A stretch of DNA of 64,000 bases from Mycobacterium sp. 1274761.0 (GTDB lineage Bacteria > Actinomycetota > Actinomycetes > Mycobacteriales > Mycobacteriaceae): positions 1 to 64,000 of the forward strand of contig NZ_LZMC01000082.1 in the NCBI RefSeq assembly GCF_001668615.1, read 5' to 3'. The notes beneath the pieces are model-generated. The model worked only from the letters and a program-made list of their open reading frames with translations. It ran no database searches and was not told the origin of the DNA. Made by a program: the position numbers and the translations under genes. Shown here piece by piece: positions 48,350-58,485 of this stretch. Every line of letters starts with the position of its first letter. Position 1 is the first letter of the stretch.

Positions 48350-48718
48350 ATGACCACATGGACTCGTGCCGAGATCGGCGCGCTTGGCGAACAGCTCGCG
48401 GTCGACCACCTGACATCGCAGGGGTTGGCCGTGTTGGAGCGCAACTGGCGCTGCCGCTATGGCGAGCTGGATGTCATTGTCGCCGACAACACCACGCGCA
48501 CAGCTGTTTTCGTCGAGGTGAAGACCCGCACCGGCGATCAGTTCGGTGGTGTCGAGCAAGCCGTCACCCCCGTTAAGGTGCGGCGGCTGCGGCGGTTGGC
48601 GGGGCTGTGGCTCGCAAGTCAGGACCGCCGCTGGGCCTGCGTGCGCATCGACGTGATCGGCGTGCGGATCGGGCGCCAGCGCACCCCTGAGATCATCCAT
48701 CTGCAGGCGGTCGGCTGA
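48350..48718 (+). CDS. YraN family nuclease-like protein
   Basis: This 122-residue protein of the UPF0102 family is related to Holliday-junction resolvases. The nuclease-like core GELDVIVAD...AVFVEVKTRTG is intact. It lies directly before yifB and dprA, a cluster tied to DNA uptake and recombination. Its stop shares a base with the next ATG. Confidence 0.9.
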   Translation: MTTWTRAEIGALGEQLAVDHLTSQGLAVLERNWRCRYGELDVIVADNTTRTAVFVEVKTRTGDQFGGVEQAVTPVKVRRLRRLAGLWLASQDRRWACVRIDVIGVRIGRQRTPEIIHLQAVG

Positions 48719-50229
48719 TGGCGCTGGGCAGAGCGTTCTCGGTTGCCGTGCAAGGACTGGAGGGCGAGATCGTCGAGATCGAGGCCCACATCGCCTCGGG
48801 GCTGCCTGGTGTACACCTTGTCGGGCTCCCCGACACCGCGCTGCAGGAATCACGTGATCGGGTCCGGGCGGCGATCACCAACTGCGGCAGCGACTGGCCG
48901 AAGACGCGGCTGACGCTGGCGCTGTCTCCGGCGACGCTTCCCAAGATGGGCTCGGTGTATGACCTGGCGCTCGCGGTGGCCGTGTTGTCGGCCGACGGGA
49001 GGAAGCCGTGGCCCAGATTGGAAAAGACCGTGCTGCTGGGCGAATTGGCGCTTGATGGCCGGGTGCGGCCGGTCAAGGGCGTGCTGCCCGCTGTGCTCAC
49101 CGCCAAGCGCCAGGGCTGGCCTGCGGCCGTGGTCCCCATCCACAACCTTCGCGAGGCGAGCCTCATCGACGGCATCGAGGTGCTGGGCGCGAGAACCCTG
49201 GGCCAGCTGAAGGCTTGGCTCTCGGGCAAGGCGCAGCTCGCCGAGAGGGTCGAGGCGCCGACAGCGGTACGGCAAGACGACACGGACCTCGCCGATGTCG
49301 TCGGTCAAACCCACGCCCGCTTCGCCATCGAGGTAGCCGCCGCAGGAGCGCACCACATTACCCTGACCGGTCCGCCGGGAGTCGGCAAAACCATGCTCGC
49401 GCAACGGCTTCCGGGGCTGCTGCCGGGCCTGACGCCCGATGAAGCGCTTGAGGTCACCGCGATCCACTCGGTCGCCGGTCTGCTGTCGGGCGATACGCCG
49501 CTGATCACCCGCCCGCCGTTCGTCGCGCCGCATCACACGTCGAGCGTGGCCGCGCTGGTCGGCGGCGGCTCCGGGATGGCGCGACCCGGTGCCGTCAGCC
49601 GTGCCCATCGCGGCGTTCTCTTCCTCGACGAGTACGCCGAGGTCAGCACGAATGCGTTGGAGGCGTTACGGACACCGTTGGAGGACGGCGAGATTCGGCT
49701 CGCCCGACGTGACGGAGTCGCCCGCTATCCGGCCCGCTTTCAATTGGTGCTCGCATCCAATCCGTGTCCGTGTGCATCGCCGGATCCCTGCGACTGCGTC
49801 TGTACCTCGGCTGCCAAGCGCCGCTACGTGACCAAGTTGTCGGGGCCCCTGGCCGACCGCGTCGACTTGCAGGTGGTCATGCACCGTGAGAGGGCGGGAG
49901 CCTTCACCGCGGAGGCCGGCGAATCGACGGCAACGGTGCGCGAGCGGGTGAGGGCCGCACGTGAAGTGGCCGCAGACCGGTGGCAGCCTTACGGGATTCG
50001 GACCAACGCGGAGGTCAGCGGTGTGCTGTTGCGACGCCGCTTCCGGCTCGGAGCACAGGCCATGCAGCCCGTGAAGACGGCGTCGGACCGCGGAGTGCTG
50101 AGCATTCGCGGTGTCGACCGCACGCTGCGCGTCGCGTGGACGCTGGCTGACTTGGCCGGGCGCACCGCGCCGGGGGTGGAGGATGTCAAGACCGCACTGA
50201 GTTTCCGAGAACTCGGTGGTGGGCAATGA
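48718..50229 (+). CDS. YifB/ComM-like Mg-chelatase family AAA ATPase
   Basis: This 503-residue protein has an N-terminal Lon-protease-like fold (GLPGVHLVGLPDTALQESRDRV), then a AAA+ ATPase with Walker A GPPGVGKTM and Walker B GVLFLDE. A cysteine-rich insert CPCASPDPCDCVC precedes the C-terminal Mg-chelatase domain. ComM proteins are branch-migration helicases in natural transformation. It overlaps dprA by four bases. Confidence 0.93.
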   Translation: MALGRAFSVAVQGLEGEIVEIEAHIASGLPGVHLVGLPDTALQESRDRVRAAITNCGSDWPKTRLTLALSPATLPKMGSVYDLALAVAVLSADGRKPWPRLEKTVLLGELALDGRVRPVKGVLPAVLTAKRQGWPAAVVPIHNLREASLIDGIEVLGARTLGQLKAWLSGKAQLAERVEAPTAVRQDDTDLADVVGQTHARFAIEVAAAGAHHITLTGPPGVGKTMLAQRLPGLLPGLTPDEALEVTAIHSVAGLLSGDTPLITRPPFVAPHHTSSVAALVGGGSGMARPGAVSRAHRGVLFLDEYAEVSTNALEALRTPLEDGEIRLARRDGVARYPARFQLVLASNPCPCASPDPCDCVCTSAAKRRYVTKLSGPLADRVDLQVVMHRERAGAFTAEAGESTATVRERVRAAREVAADRWQPYGIRTNAEVSGVLLRRRFRLGAQAMQPVKTASDRGVLSIRGVDRTLRVAWTLADLAGRTAPGVEDVKTALSFRELGGGQ

Positions 50230-51374
50230 GCGACGACACCCGGCTTGCATGGGCCTACCTGTCGCGGGTAGCCGAGCCGCCATGTCCGGAGCTCGCGGCG
50301 TTGGTCGACCAGGTGGGGCCGTGCGAAGCCGCCGACCGCATCAAGTCCGGCCGGATCGACAACCACGAGCTCGCCAGATGTGTCGAGGCTCGCCGCGGGA
50401 TAGACTGTGCCGCAGCCGATCTCGATCTCCTCAACCGCCGCGGCGGGCGGTTGATCACATCCGACGACGAGGAATGGCCGTGGCTGTCGTTCACCGCGTT
50501 CTCCGCCGTCAACCAGGACGACCGGCCACAAGCACATCCGCCGCTGGTGCTGTGGGCTGTCGGACCGGCCCGCATCGACGAGATGGCCGAGCGCGCCGCC
50601 GCGATCGTCGGGACCCGAGCGTCGACCGCATACGGCGAGCACGTCGCGGCCGATTTGGCCGCGGGCCTCGTCGAGCGGGACGTAACGGTGGTGTCGGGTG
50701 CGGCCTACGGCATCGACGGCGCTGCGCACCGCGCCACTTTGGCCTGCGAGGGCTTCACCGTGGCCGTGCTCGCGGGCGGCATCGACGTCCCGTACCCCTC
50801 AGGTCACGCCGGGCTGCTGCAGCGAATCAGCAGAGACGGCCTGGTGGTGACGGAGTATCCGCCGGGGTTGCGCCCTGCCCGCTATCGGTTCCTCACCCGT
50901 AACCGGCTGGTGGCCGCGCTTTCGGGCGCGACGGTGGTCGTGGAGGCGGGCGCCCGCAGCGGCGCCGCGAACACCGCCGCCTGGGCGCGGGTGCTGGGGC
51001 GTTCGGTATGTGCGGTGCCCGGCCCCGTCACATCAGCGGCGTCGGTGGGATGTCACGCACTGATCCGCGGCGCAGCCCACATCGTCACGCGGGCCGCCGA
51101 TGTTGTCGAGCTGGTGGGACGAGTCGGTGAGCTTGCGCCCGACGAGCAGCGGCCCGAGACGGCGCTCGATAGCCTCGGAGAGGCCGAGCAGCGGGTCTAT
51201 GAGGCGTTTCCGGCCCGCGGTCGTCGCACCATCGACCAGATCGCGGTGGCCTCGGGACTGGCACCAACGCACGTGCTGGGACCGCTGTCCATGCTTGAAG
51301 TGTGCGGTTTGATCACCCGGCACGAGGGCTACTGGAAGCTCAGCCGAGCCGCAAGGGAGAACACCGCGGAATAG
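50226..51374 (+). CDS. dprA: DNA processing protein DprA
   Basis: This 382-residue protein loads RecA on incoming single-stranded DNA in competent bacteria. The Rossmann-like core is clear (AIVGTRASTAYG, VSGAAYGIDGAAH, GGIDVPYPSGH, NRLVAALSGATVVVEAG), and a C-terminal winged helix follows (about 310-375). It is kept in mycobacteria although natural transformation is not established there. The start overlaps yifB (ATGA). Confidence 0.95.
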   Translation: MSDDTRLAWAYLSRVAEPPCPELAALVDQVGPCEAADRIKSGRIDNHELARCVEARRGIDCAAADLDLLNRRGGRLITSDDEEWPWLSFTAFSAVNQDDRPQAHPPLVLWAVGPARIDEMAERAAAIVGTRASTAYGEHVAADLAAGLVERDVTVVSGAAYGIDGAAHRATLACEGFTVAVLAGGIDVPYPSGHAGLLQRISRDGLVVTEYPPGLRPARYRFLTRNRLVAALSGATVVVEAGARSGAANTAAWARVLGRSVCAVPGPVTSAASVGCHALIRGAAHIVTRAADVVELVGRVGELAPDEQRPETALDSLGEAEQRVYEAFPARGRRTIDQIAVASGLAPTHVLGPLSMLEVCGLITRHEGYWKLSRAARENTAE

Positions 51375-51432
51375 CCGGTGCTCGTAGAGTCGTTGAGAAC
51401 AGCTAACAATTAGTCAGGATTCTGGAGGAGCC

Positions 51433-52299
51433 GTGGCAGGACGCCCGATACACACCTTCGAGGTGGTGCGCACCGAGCAGGTGACGCCGCACATCATCCG
51501 CGTGGTGCTGGGCGACGCCGGCGAAGGCACGGGCTTCGACACGTTCACCCCGAACGACTACACCGACGCGTATGTGAAAGTCGTGTTCGTCCGCGAGGGC
51601 ATCGACGTCTCCGCGCTGCCGCAACCGCTCACAGTGGACAGCTTCAACGAGTTGCCCGTCGAGAAGCGCCCGGCCGTGCGCACGTACACCGTCCGCAGCG
51701 TTGATACCGACCGTCGCGAACTGGCCATCGACTTCGTCGTGCACGGAGAACACGGGGTGGCGGGTCCGTGGGCGCTGTCGGCCAAGGCGGGACAACCGGC
51801 GTATCTGATGGGTCCCAGCGGCGCCTACACGCCGGATCCGACTGCCGACTGGCACTTGATGGCAGGCGATGAAGCCGCCCTGCCGGCGATCAGCGCGGCG
51901 TTGGAAGCGTTGCCCGACAACGCAATCGGGCGGGTCTTCATCGAGGTGGCCGGTCCGGAGGACGAGATCCCGCTCAAGGCACCCGAGGGTGTCGAGGTGA
52001 GCTGGATCTATCGTGGCGGGCGCGCCGACCTGGTGCCCGAGGAGAAGGCTGGCGACCACGCACCGCTGATCACCGCGGTCAAGGAGGCCAACTGGCTTCC
52101 GGGCCAGGTGCAGGTCTTTGTCCATGGCGAGGCGCAGACGGTGATGCACAACCTGCGGCCCTACATCCGCAAGGAGCGCGGCGTCGACGCCAAGTGGGCG
52201 GCCTCCATCTCCGGCTATTGGCGCCGCGGCCGCACCGAGGAGACGTTCCGCCAATGGAAACGCGAACTCGCCGAAGCGGAGCAAGGCGCCAACGCTTGA
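51433..52299 (+). CDS. viuB: Siderophore-interacting FAD reductase (ViuB-like)
   Basis: This 288-residue protein is of the siderophore-interacting family, which reduces ferric siderophores with FAD and NAD(P)H to release iron. The FAD-binding RTYTVRSVDTDRRELAIDFV and the C-terminal GYWRRGRTEE are characteristic. The start is GTG 51433 after CTGGAGGAG. Upstream, 51401-51410 (AGCTAACAAT) resembles half of an IdeR box, but the full match is weak. The position matches Rv2895c. Confidence 0.92.
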   Translation: MAGRPIHTFEVVRTEQVTPHIIRVVLGDAGEGTGFDTFTPNDYTDAYVKVVFVREGIDVSALPQPLTVDSFNELPVEKRPAVRTYTVRSVDTDRRELAIDFVVHGEHGVAGPWALSAKAGQPAYLMGPSGAYTPDPTADWHLMAGDEAALPAISAALEALPDNAIGRVFIEVAGPEDEIPLKAPEGVEVSWIYRGGRADLVPEEKAGDHAPLITAVKEANWLPGQVQVFVHGEAQTVMHNLRPYIRKERGVDAKWAASISGYWRRGRTEETFRQWKRELAEAEQGANA

Positions 52300-52323
52300 T
52301 CGTCGGCCTGGCACGCTAGGCCC

Positions 52324-53484
52324 ATGGCATTCGGTGACTACCAACTAGAGATCTATCTGCAGGGCTTGTCCGGCATTGTGCCGAAACTCCCGATGTCCTA
52401 TGCGGAATGGGAGGCCAAAGCCGAAGCCGCGATGCCGCCGTCGGTGTGGTCCTATGTCGTCGGAGGCGCGGGCGACGAGCACACGCAGCGGATCAATCGC
52501 ACCGCGTTCGACCGCTGGGGCCTGATGCCGCGGATGTTCGTCGGCGCCAAAGAGCGCGACCTGTCGGTCAACCTCTTCGGCCTCACGCTGCCGTCGCCGA
52601 TCTTCATGGCACCCATCGGGGTGATCGGCCTGTGCGCGCAGGACGAACACGGTGACCTCGCGACCGCGCGGGCCGCCGCCCGCACCGGGGTGCCGATGGT
52701 CATCTCGACGCTCACCGAAGACCCGATGGAGGACATCGCCGCCGAATTCGGCAACACCCCAGGCTTTTTCCAGCTCTACACGCCCGCCGACCGCGACCTG
52801 GCCGCCAGCTTCGTGCACCGCGCAGAGGCCGCCGGCTACAAGGGCATCATCGTCACCCTCGATACCTGGGTGCCCGGTTGGCGTCCGCGTGACCTGTCCA
52901 CATCGAACTTCCCGCAGCTCCGTGGGAAGTGCCTCAGCAACTACACCAGCGACCCGGTCTTCCGCGCCGGGTTGGCCCAGCCTCCCGAGGAGAACCTTCA
53001 GGCCGCGGTGCTGAGCTGGGTGCAGACCTTCGGTAATCCGCTGCGCTGGGACGACCTGCCGTGGCTGCGGTCGCTGACCAAGCTGCCATTGATCGTGAAA
53101 GGTATCTGCCATCCCGACGACGCCCGGCGTGCTATCGACGGGGGAGTCGACGGCATCTACTGCAGCAACCACGGCGGACGTCAGGCCAACGGCGGCATCC
53201 CTGCGATCGACTGCCTGCCCGGTGTCGTCGAGGCCGCCAACGGTGTTCCGGTGCTTTTCGACTCCGGCATCCGCAGCGGCGCCGACATCATCAAGGCGCT
53301 GGCGTTGGGCGCCACCGCGGTCGGCATCGGCCGGCCCTACGCCTACGGTCTCGCGCTAGGGGGCACCGACGGCGTCGTCCACGTGCTGCGATCATTGCTG
53401 GCCGAGGCCGACCTCATCATGGCCGTGGACGGCTATCCGACGCTGAAAGATCTCACCCCGGACACGCTTCGGCGCGTCACCTGA
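52324..53484 (+). CDS. FMN-dependent alpha-hydroxy acid oxidase (lactate 2-monooxygenase-like)
   Basis: This 386-residue protein matches the M. smegmatis lactate 2-monooxygenase in length and key blocks: [61 protein letters not shown] and the catalytic histidine in YCSNHGGRQ. It should oxidise L-lactate, giving acetate, CO2 and water if it is a true monooxygenase. It starts 25 bases after viuB and lies between viuB and xerC, which are adjacent in M. tuberculosis. Confidence 0.88.
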   Translation: MAFGDYQLEIYLQGLSGIVPKLPMSYAEWEAKAEAAMPPSVWSYVVGGAGDEHTQRINRTAFDRWGLMPRMFVGAKERDLSVNLFGLTLPSPIFMAPIGVIGLCAQDEHGDLATARAAARTGVPMVISTLTEDPMEDIAAEFGNTPGFFQLYTPADRDLAASFVHRAEAAGYKGIIVTLDTWVPGWRPRDLSTSNFPQLRGKCLSNYTSDPVFRAGLAQPPEENLQAAVLSWVQTFGNPLRWDDLPWLRSLTKLPLIVKGICHPDDARRAIDGGVDGIYCSNHGGRQANGGIPAIDCLPGVVEAANGVPVLFDSGIRSGADIIKALALGATAVGIGRPYAYGLALGGTDGVVHVLRSLLAEADLIMAVDGYPTLKDLTPDTLRRVT

Positions 53485-53516
53485 GCCCACGCACGCCTGT
53501 CTGCGACGGTTGGCCG

Positions 53517-54419
53517 GTGGAGGCGATCCTCGACGAGTTCGACGAGCACCTCGCGCTGGAGCGCGGCCGCTCGGACCATACCCGTCGCGCATACCGGGGC
53601 GATCTGCGGTCGCTGTTCGGGTTCCTCGCCCAGCGCGTGCCCGACGCGCAGTTGAGCCACCTGACCCTGCCCCTGCTGCGGGCATGGCTGTCGACGCAGG
53701 CGGCCGCGGGCGTGGCCCGCACCACGCTGGCGCGGCGCACCTCGGCGGTCAAGACGTTCACCGCGTGGGCGACGCGGCGGGGGCTGATGTCGAGCGATCC
53801 CGCGGTACGCCTGCAGATGCCCAAGGCGCGGCGGACGCTGCCCGCGGTGCTGCGTCAAGACCAGGCGCTCGACGCCATGTCCGCCGCCAATTCCGGTGCG
53901 CAGCAAGGTGATCCGATGGCTCTCCGAGACCGCCTCATCGTCGAGCTGCTCTACGCCACCGGCATCCGGGTGAGTGAACTGTGCGGGCTCGACATCGACG
54001 ACGTCGACATGTCGCGGCGGCTGCTGCGGGTGCTCGGCAAGGGCAACAAGCAGCGCACCGTGCCGTTCGGCGAGCCGGCCCAAGCCGCCTTGACGGCCTG
54101 GGTGAGCGACGGACGGCCCGCGTTGGCCACCGGTGAGTCGGGACCGGCGCTGTTGCTCGGCGCCCGAGGTCGTCGGCTCGACCAACGACAGGCCCGAACC
54201 GTGGTGCACCAGACCGTCGCCGCGGTCGACGGCGCGCCGGACATCGGACCGCATGGGCTGCGGCACAGCGCGGCCACCCATCTGCTCGAGGGCGGCGCGG
54301 ATCTGCGCATCGTGCAGGAACTGCTGGGGCACTCCACGCTGGCGACCACCCAGCTCTACACCCACGTGACGGTCGCGAGGCTGCGCGCCGTGCACGACCA
54401 GGCCCACCCACGCGCCTGA
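53517..54419 (+). CDS. xerC: Site-specific tyrosine recombinase XerC
   Basis: This 300-residue recombinase resolves chromosome dimers at dif with XerD. It has an N-terminal core-binding domain (about 1-95). The catalytic domain contains [46 protein letters not shown] and the tyrosine in QLYTHV. GTG 53517 gives the conserved [18 protein letters not shown] start. It is a housekeeping Xer and not a phage integrase. Confidence 0.95.
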   Translation: MEAILDEFDEHLALERGRSDHTRRAYRGDLRSLFGFLAQRVPDAQLSHLTLPLLRAWLSTQAAAGVARTTLARRTSAVKTFTAWATRRGLMSSDPAVRLQMPKARRTLPAVLRQDQALDAMSAANSGAQQGDPMALRDRLIVELLYATGIRVSELCGLDIDDVDMSRRLLRVLGKGNKQRTVPFGEPAQAALTAWVSDGRPALATGESGPALLLGARGRRLDQRQARTVVHQTVAAVDGAPDIGPHGLRHSAATHLLEGGADLRIVQELLGHSTLATTQLYTHVTVARLRAVHDQAHPRA

Positions 54420-54428
54420 ACTAGCGGA

Positions 54429-55871
54429 CTAAGTGCCGCAGAAGGTTCGGTAGCAGCTGCCGAACTCGTCGGGAGCGGGTTCGGCGTAGCGCTCGAAGCC
54501 CGGACGTGCGGTATAGGGCGACGTGACAACCGACAACAACCGTTCCAGCGGATCCAGATCGCCCGATATCGCGGCCGCGAGAGCCTCCTCGACCAGGTGG
54601 TTGCGCGGCACGTAGACGGGATTGACGCGATCCATCGCATCGGCATCTGGGTCGAGCGCCCGCCAGCGCGCCACCCACTGGTCGGGCCCCAAACTGTCAT
54701 CGCCGCGAGCGAGCCGGCTCAACCGACGGAAAGACGAAGTGAAATCGAGCTTTTCGTGTTCGAGGTGCTCGAGCCACCCGTCGGCGAGATCCTCCACCAC
54801 CGAGTCGTCGACGGCGTCGGCGAGGCCGAGCTTCGCGCGCATGCCGGCCGTCCACGCGGATGCATAGCGCCTCGGGAATTCCTGCAGTGAGGCGGTGGCC
54901 AGCGCGACCCCTTGGTCCTGATCGTCGGCGATCAGCGGCAGCAACGCCTCGGCGAACCGCGCCAGGTTCCAGCCGGCCGCGGTGGCCTGGTTGCCGTAGG
55001 CGTAGCGGCCCCACGAGTCGATCGAGCTGAATACCGTCTTGGGATCGAAGGTGTCCATGAACGCACACGGGCCGTAGTCGATCGTCTCGCCGGATATTGT
55101 CATGTTGTCGGTGTTCATCACGCCGTGGATGAACCCGACCAGCATCCACTGCGCGATCAGCTGCGCCTGAGCCGAAACGACCGCGTCGAGCAGCGTCAAG
55201 TAGGGGTTGTCGGCGTCCGCGGCGGCGGGGTAGTGGCGGGCGATCGCGTGGTCGGCGAGGCGGCGCAGCACTTCCAATTCGCCTGCCGCCGAGACATATT
55301 CGAAGCTGCCGACCCGCAGGTGACTAGCAGCGACCCTGGCCAGGACGGCGCCGTCGAGCATCGTCTCGCGTTGGACAGGACGGCCGGTGGCGACCACCGA
55401 CAGCGAACGCGTGGTCGGGATGCCGAGCGCGTGCATCGCCTCGCTGACGATGTACTCGCGAAGCATCGGGCCGACGGCCGCCAGGCCGTCGCCGCCGCGG
55501 GCGAACGGGGTGCGGCCAGCGCCCTTGAGGTGCAGATCGCGCAGTCGGCCGCTGGTGTCGATGAGTTCACCCAGCAGCAGCGCGCGCCCATCGCCTAGCC
55601 GTGGCACCCAGCCACCGAACTGGTGGCCCGCATAGCCCTGCGCGACGGGTTCGGCACCGTCGGGCAGGCTCGTCCCGATCAGCAGGCCCAACCCGTCGGG
55701 GGTGCGCAGCCAATTCGCGTCAAGTCCGAGCTGCGCGGCCAGCGGTTCGTTGAGGACCAGCAGCCGTGGCTGCGCAACGGCTTCGGCCTGCCAGCGCACC
55801 GCGAGTTCGGGCAACTCGCTGGCGAACCGATGGCCCAGCACGACGGTGGTATCTGGGGCGATGCTCATCAT
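54429..55871 (-). CDS. selO: SelO family protein AMPylase
   Basis: This 480-residue pseudokinase-fold enzyme transfers AMP to Ser, Thr or Tyr of proteins. The typical [37 protein letters not shown] and [14 protein letters not shown] blocks are complete. It ends CYRTFCGT followed by TAG. The position that is selenocysteine in animal SelO is an ordinary cysteine here. It converges on xerC with a nine-base gap. Confidence 0.94.
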   Translation of the reverse strand: MMSIAPDTTVVLGHRFASELPELAVRWQAEAVAQPRLLVLNEPLAAQLGLDANWLRTPDGLGLLIGTSLPDGAEPVAQGYAGHQFGGWVPRLGDGRALLLGELIDTSGRLRDLHLKGAGRTPFARGGDGLAAVGPMLREYIVSEAMHALGIPTTRSLSVVATGRPVQRETMLDGAVLARVAASHLRVGSFEYVSAAGELEVLRRLADHAIARHYPAAADADNPYLTLLDAVVSAQAQLIAQWMLVGFIHGVMNTDNMTISGETIDYGPCAFMDTFDPKTVFSSIDSWGRYAYGNQATAAGWNLARFAEALLPLIADDQDQGVALATASLQEFPRRYASAWTAGMRAKLGLADAVDDSVVEDLADGWLEHLEHEKLDFTSSFRRLSRLARGDDSLGPDQWVARWRALDPDADAMDRVNPVYVPRNHLVEEALAAAISGDLDPLERLLSVVTSPYTARPGFERYAEPAPDEFGSCYRTFCGT

Positions 55872-55913
55872 CCCCCAGCGTACGGACCCGCATCGTGCGC
55901 CAGCGGAAGGAAA

Positions 55914-56405
55914 TCAGCCGTGCAGGGGCTTGAGGCGGATCGGGGTCGTGTCCAGCAGCCCCAGCGGGTCGACGTAGTCGGCGTCGGCGGCCGGGCCCCA
56001 CATAGCACCCCAGTGCAGGCACGCCGACGCGGCGCAGCCCTGGTGTCCGGCAATCAATTCGCCCAGCGGCGAGCCGGCGGCCACCAACTGCCCCGCCCGG
56101 ACCGACGGGATGACGGGCTCGTAGCTGGTCCGCAGACCGCCGGGATGCGCCATCGACACCACCGGCCGACCGGCCAGGTTTCCCGCGAAGACGACCGTGC
56201 CCGGCCCGGCGGAGTAGACCGCCTGACCTGGCACGCCGACCAGGTCGACGCCGCGATGGCCGCGCTGCCAGTTCGGCGTCGGCGCGTCGAATGCCCGCAC
56301 CACCGCAGGCCGAGGCCGTAGCGGCCAGCCCAGGCGGCCGGCGTCGGCCCACGCGGGCGCGCCGCATACCAATGCGAGGACCACCACGACCGCCGCTACC
56401 CGCAT
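55914..56405 (-). CDS. Exported M23 peptidase (Rv2891-like, short)
   Basis: This 163-residue LytM-type protein has a signal peptide ending at about AWADAG. The zinc-site motifs are HRGVDL near residue 50 and LHWG near the C-terminal third. GTVVFAGNLAGR and VRAGQLVAAGSPLGELI match the M23 fold. It would cleave peptidoglycan cross-bridges or act as an activator. It is shorter than the M. tuberculosis protein. It is divergent from rpsB, as in other mycobacteria. Confidence 0.88.
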   Translation of the reverse strand: MRVAAVVVVLALVCGAPAWADAGRLGWPLRPRPAVVRAFDAPTPNWQRGHRGVDLVGVPGQAVYSAGPGTVVFAGNLAGRPVVSMAHPGGLRTSYEPVIPSVRAGQLVAAGSPLGELIAGHQGCAASACLHWGAMWGPAADADYVDPLGLLDTTPIRLKPLHG

Positions 56406-56477
56406 ACGCCCAGCTCAGCGAATCCACGCCGGTTTTCCAAGCCCCCGACCGGTCAGCTGGGGATCGACACATCGGTG

Positions 56478-56509
56478 TGGACAAAGCACCTGCTGGAACG
56501 GTGTAAACT
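56478..56509 (+). promoter_or_regulatory. Candidate rpsB promoter
   Basis: TAAACT at 56504-56509 is a good -10 element. TGGACA at 56478-56483 resembles a -35 but the 20-base spacing is long. It lies 190 bases before rpsB and would give a long leader. Confidence 0.45.
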
Positions 56510-56583
56510 CAGACCCGCAATTCGCGCGAGCGAATTGACTTCGCGCGCCTGCGCCGCAACCCCGTACCACTAGGGTCGCATCC

Positions 56584-56632
56584 GCATGCCGGGCGGTCCC
56601 GAATCGGAAACCTCCGACCGGGTCCGGCATGC
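56584..56632 (+). promoter_or_regulatory. Structured rpsB leader hairpin
   Basis: GCATGCCGG (56584-56592) pairs with CCGGCATGC (56624-56632). Inside it CGGTC (56594-56598) pairs with GACCG (56616-56620), and a short top helix TCGGA/TCCGA is possible as an alternative with the loop between. The stem sits in the rpsB 5' untranslated region and could be an autoregulatory S2-binding element. Confidence 0.6.
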
Positions 56633-56698
56633 AGCAGACGCCAGGGCCTGGCATCACCCGACGCCGGGCGACAACCGTCAACATTAAGAGGCATAACC

Positions 56699-57571
56699 AT
56701 GGCCGTAGTGACCATGAAACAGCTGCTGGACAGCGGCACCCACTTCGGGCACCAGACCCGACGCTGGAATCCCAAGATGAAGCGGTTCATCTTCACCGAC
56801 CGCAACGGCATCTACATCATCGATCTGCAGCAGACGCTGACCTACATCGACAAGGCATACGAGTTCGTCAAGGAAACCGTCGCCCACGGCGGGTCCATCA
56901 TGTTCGTCGGCACCAAGAAGCAGGCGCAGGAGTCCATTGCCGAGGAGGCCACCCGCGTCGGCATGCCGTACGTGAACCAGCGCTGGCTGGGCGGCATGCT
57001 CACCAACTTCTCCACCGTGCACAAGCGTCTGCAGCGCCTCAAGGAGCTCGAGGCGATGGAACAGACCGGTGGCTTCGAGGGTCGCACCAAGAAGGAAATC
57101 CTGATGCTGACCCGCGAGAAGAACAAATTGGAGCGGTCGCTCGGCGGTATCCGCGACATGCAGAAGGTGCCCAGCGCCGTCTGGGTCGTCGACACCAACA
57201 AGGAGCACATCGCCGTCGGTGAGGCCCGCAAGCTAGGCATCCCGGTCATCGCGATCCTCGACACCAACTGCGACCCCGACCTCGTCGACTACCCGATCCC
57301 GGGCAACGATGACGCGATCCGGTCGGCCGCGCTGCTGACCAAGGTGATCGCCGCCGCAGTGGCCGAAGGACTGCAGGCCCGCGCCGGTGTCGGCAACGGC
57401 GACAAGCCCGAGGCCGAAGGCGCCGAGCCGCTTGCCGAATGGGAGCAGGAGCTGCTGGCCTCGGCGACGGCACCGGCGGCCACGACCGCAAGCCCGACCG
57501 CCGCTGGCGCCGAGCCGGGCACTCCCGAGGCCGACGTTCAGACCGAACCGAAGCCCCCGACGAACCCCTAG
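56699..57571 (+). CDS. rpsB: Ribosomal protein S2
   Basis: This 290-residue 30S protein opens [21 protein letters not shown] and carries the S2 blocks [28 protein letters not shown] and [26 protein letters not shown]-terminal Ala/Glu/Pro tail of about 45 residues is typical of actinobacteria. It is followed by tsf after ten bases. Confidence 0.98.
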   Translation: MAVVTMKQLLDSGTHFGHQTRRWNPKMKRFIFTDRNGIYIIDLQQTLTYIDKAYEFVKETVAHGGSIMFVGTKKQAQESIAEEATRVGMPYVNQRWLGGMLTNFSTVHKRLQRLKELEAMEQTGGFEGRTKKEILMLTREKNKLERSLGGIRDMQKVPSAVWVVDTNKEHIAVGEARKLGIPVIAILDTNCDPDLVDYPIPGNDDAIRSAALLTKVIAAAVAEGLQARAGVGNGDKPEAEGAEPLAEWEQELLASATAPAATTASPTAAGAEPGTPEADVQTEPKPPTNP

Positions 57572-57581
57572 GAAGACAAGA

Positions 57582-58409
57582 ATGGCGAACTACACCGCTG
57601 CCGACGTCAAGCGACTCCGTGAGTTGACCGGCGCCGGCATGCTCGACAGCAAGAACGCGCTGGTCGAGGCCGACGGCGACTTCGACAAGGCCGTCGAGCT
57701 GCTGCGCATCAAGGGTGCCAAGGACGTCGGCAAGCGCGCCGAGCGCGCGACCGCCGAGGGTCTGGTCGCCGCCAAAGATGGCGCGCTGATCGAACTGAAC
57801 TCCGAGACCGACTTCGTCGCCAAGAATGCGGAGTTTCAGGCGGTCGCCGATCAGATCGTCACGGCGGCCGCGGCGGCCAAGGCCACCGACGTCGACGCGC
57901 TCAAGGCAGCCAAGGTCGGTGACAAGACCGTCGAGCAGACCATCGCCGACCTGTCGGCGAAGATCGGCGAGAAGCTCGAGCTGCGTCGCGCCGCGTACTT
58001 CGACGGCACAGTCGAGACGTATCTGCACAAGCGGGCCGCCGACCTTCCACCGGCGGTCGGTGTGCTCGTTGAGTACGAGTCGGGTTCCGACTCGAAAGGT
58101 GTAGATGCCGCCCACGCCGTCGCCCTGCAGATCGCCGCGCTGAAGGCCAAGTATCTGACCCGCGACGAGGTGCCCGAGGACGTCGTCGCCAACGAGCGGC
58201 GCATCGCCGAGGAAACCGCCAAGTCGGAGGGCAAGCCCGAGCAGGCCCTGTCCAAGATCGTCGAAGGCCGCGTCAACGGGTTCTACAAGGACGTCGTGCT
58301 GCTTGATCAGCCGTCGGTGTCCGACAACAAGAAGACGGTCAAGGCGCTGCTCGACGAGGCAGGCGTGACCGTCACCCGGTTCGTGCGCTTCGAGGTCGGC
58401 CAGGCTTAA
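57582..58409 (+). CDS. tsf: Elongation factor Ts
   Basis: This nucleotide exchange factor for EF-Tu has 275 residues. The UBA-like N terminus ([27 protein letters not shown]) is followed by the signature [14 protein letters not shown] and the core and dimerisation domains. ATG 57582 follows GGAAGACAAG. It is cotranscribed with rpsB. Confidence 0.98.
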   Translation: MANYTAADVKRLRELTGAGMLDSKNALVEADGDFDKAVELLRIKGAKDVGKRAERATAEGLVAAKDGALIELNSETDFVAKNAEFQAVADQIVTAAAAAKATDVDALKAAKVGDKTVEQTIADLSAKIGEKLELRRAAYFDGTVETYLHKRAADLPPAVGVLVEYESGSDSKGVDAAHAVALQIAALKAKYLTRDEVPEDVVANERRIAEETAKSEGKPEQALSKIVEGRVNGFYKDVVLLDQPSVSDNKKTVKALLDEAGVTVTRFVRFEVGQA

Positions 58410-58419
58410 CCGCCTGGCC
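58398..58419 (+). terminator. Hairpin overlapping the tsf stop codon
   Basis: GGCCAGGC (58398-58405) and GCCTGGCC (58412-58419) form a perfect 8-base stem whose six-base loop contains the TAA stop. A second small GC hairpin follows at 58426-58440. There is no T tract, so this would be a Rho-assisted or I-shaped mycobacterial terminator. Confidence 0.55.
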
Positions 58420-58460
58420 TCTGCCGCCCCTCACGGGGGCTGAATTGTGTGAAGGCATAG

Positions 58461-58478
58461 CGGTACGAGTTGGTACCG
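58461..58478. promoter_or_regulatory. Palindrome just before the amidase start
   Basis: CGGTAC (58461-58466) and GTACCG (58473-58478) are perfect inverted half-sites around GAGTTG, ending eight bases before the amidase GTG. This is operator-like in size and position. No regulator is identified. Confidence 0.4.
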
Positions 58479-58485
58479 TCAGAGT

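Noticed and set aside
51391..51412. IdeR box before viuB
   Set aside because: Only one half resembles the consensus, at about 10 of 19 matches. It is too weak to call.
53517..54419. Phage or island integrase
   Set aside because: The sequence and position are those of housekeeping XerC. There are no attachment-site repeats and no phage genes nearby.
54429..54455. Selenocysteine codon at the end of SelO
   Set aside because: The gene ends in TAG and the equivalent position is encoded as cysteine. No UGA recoding is needed.
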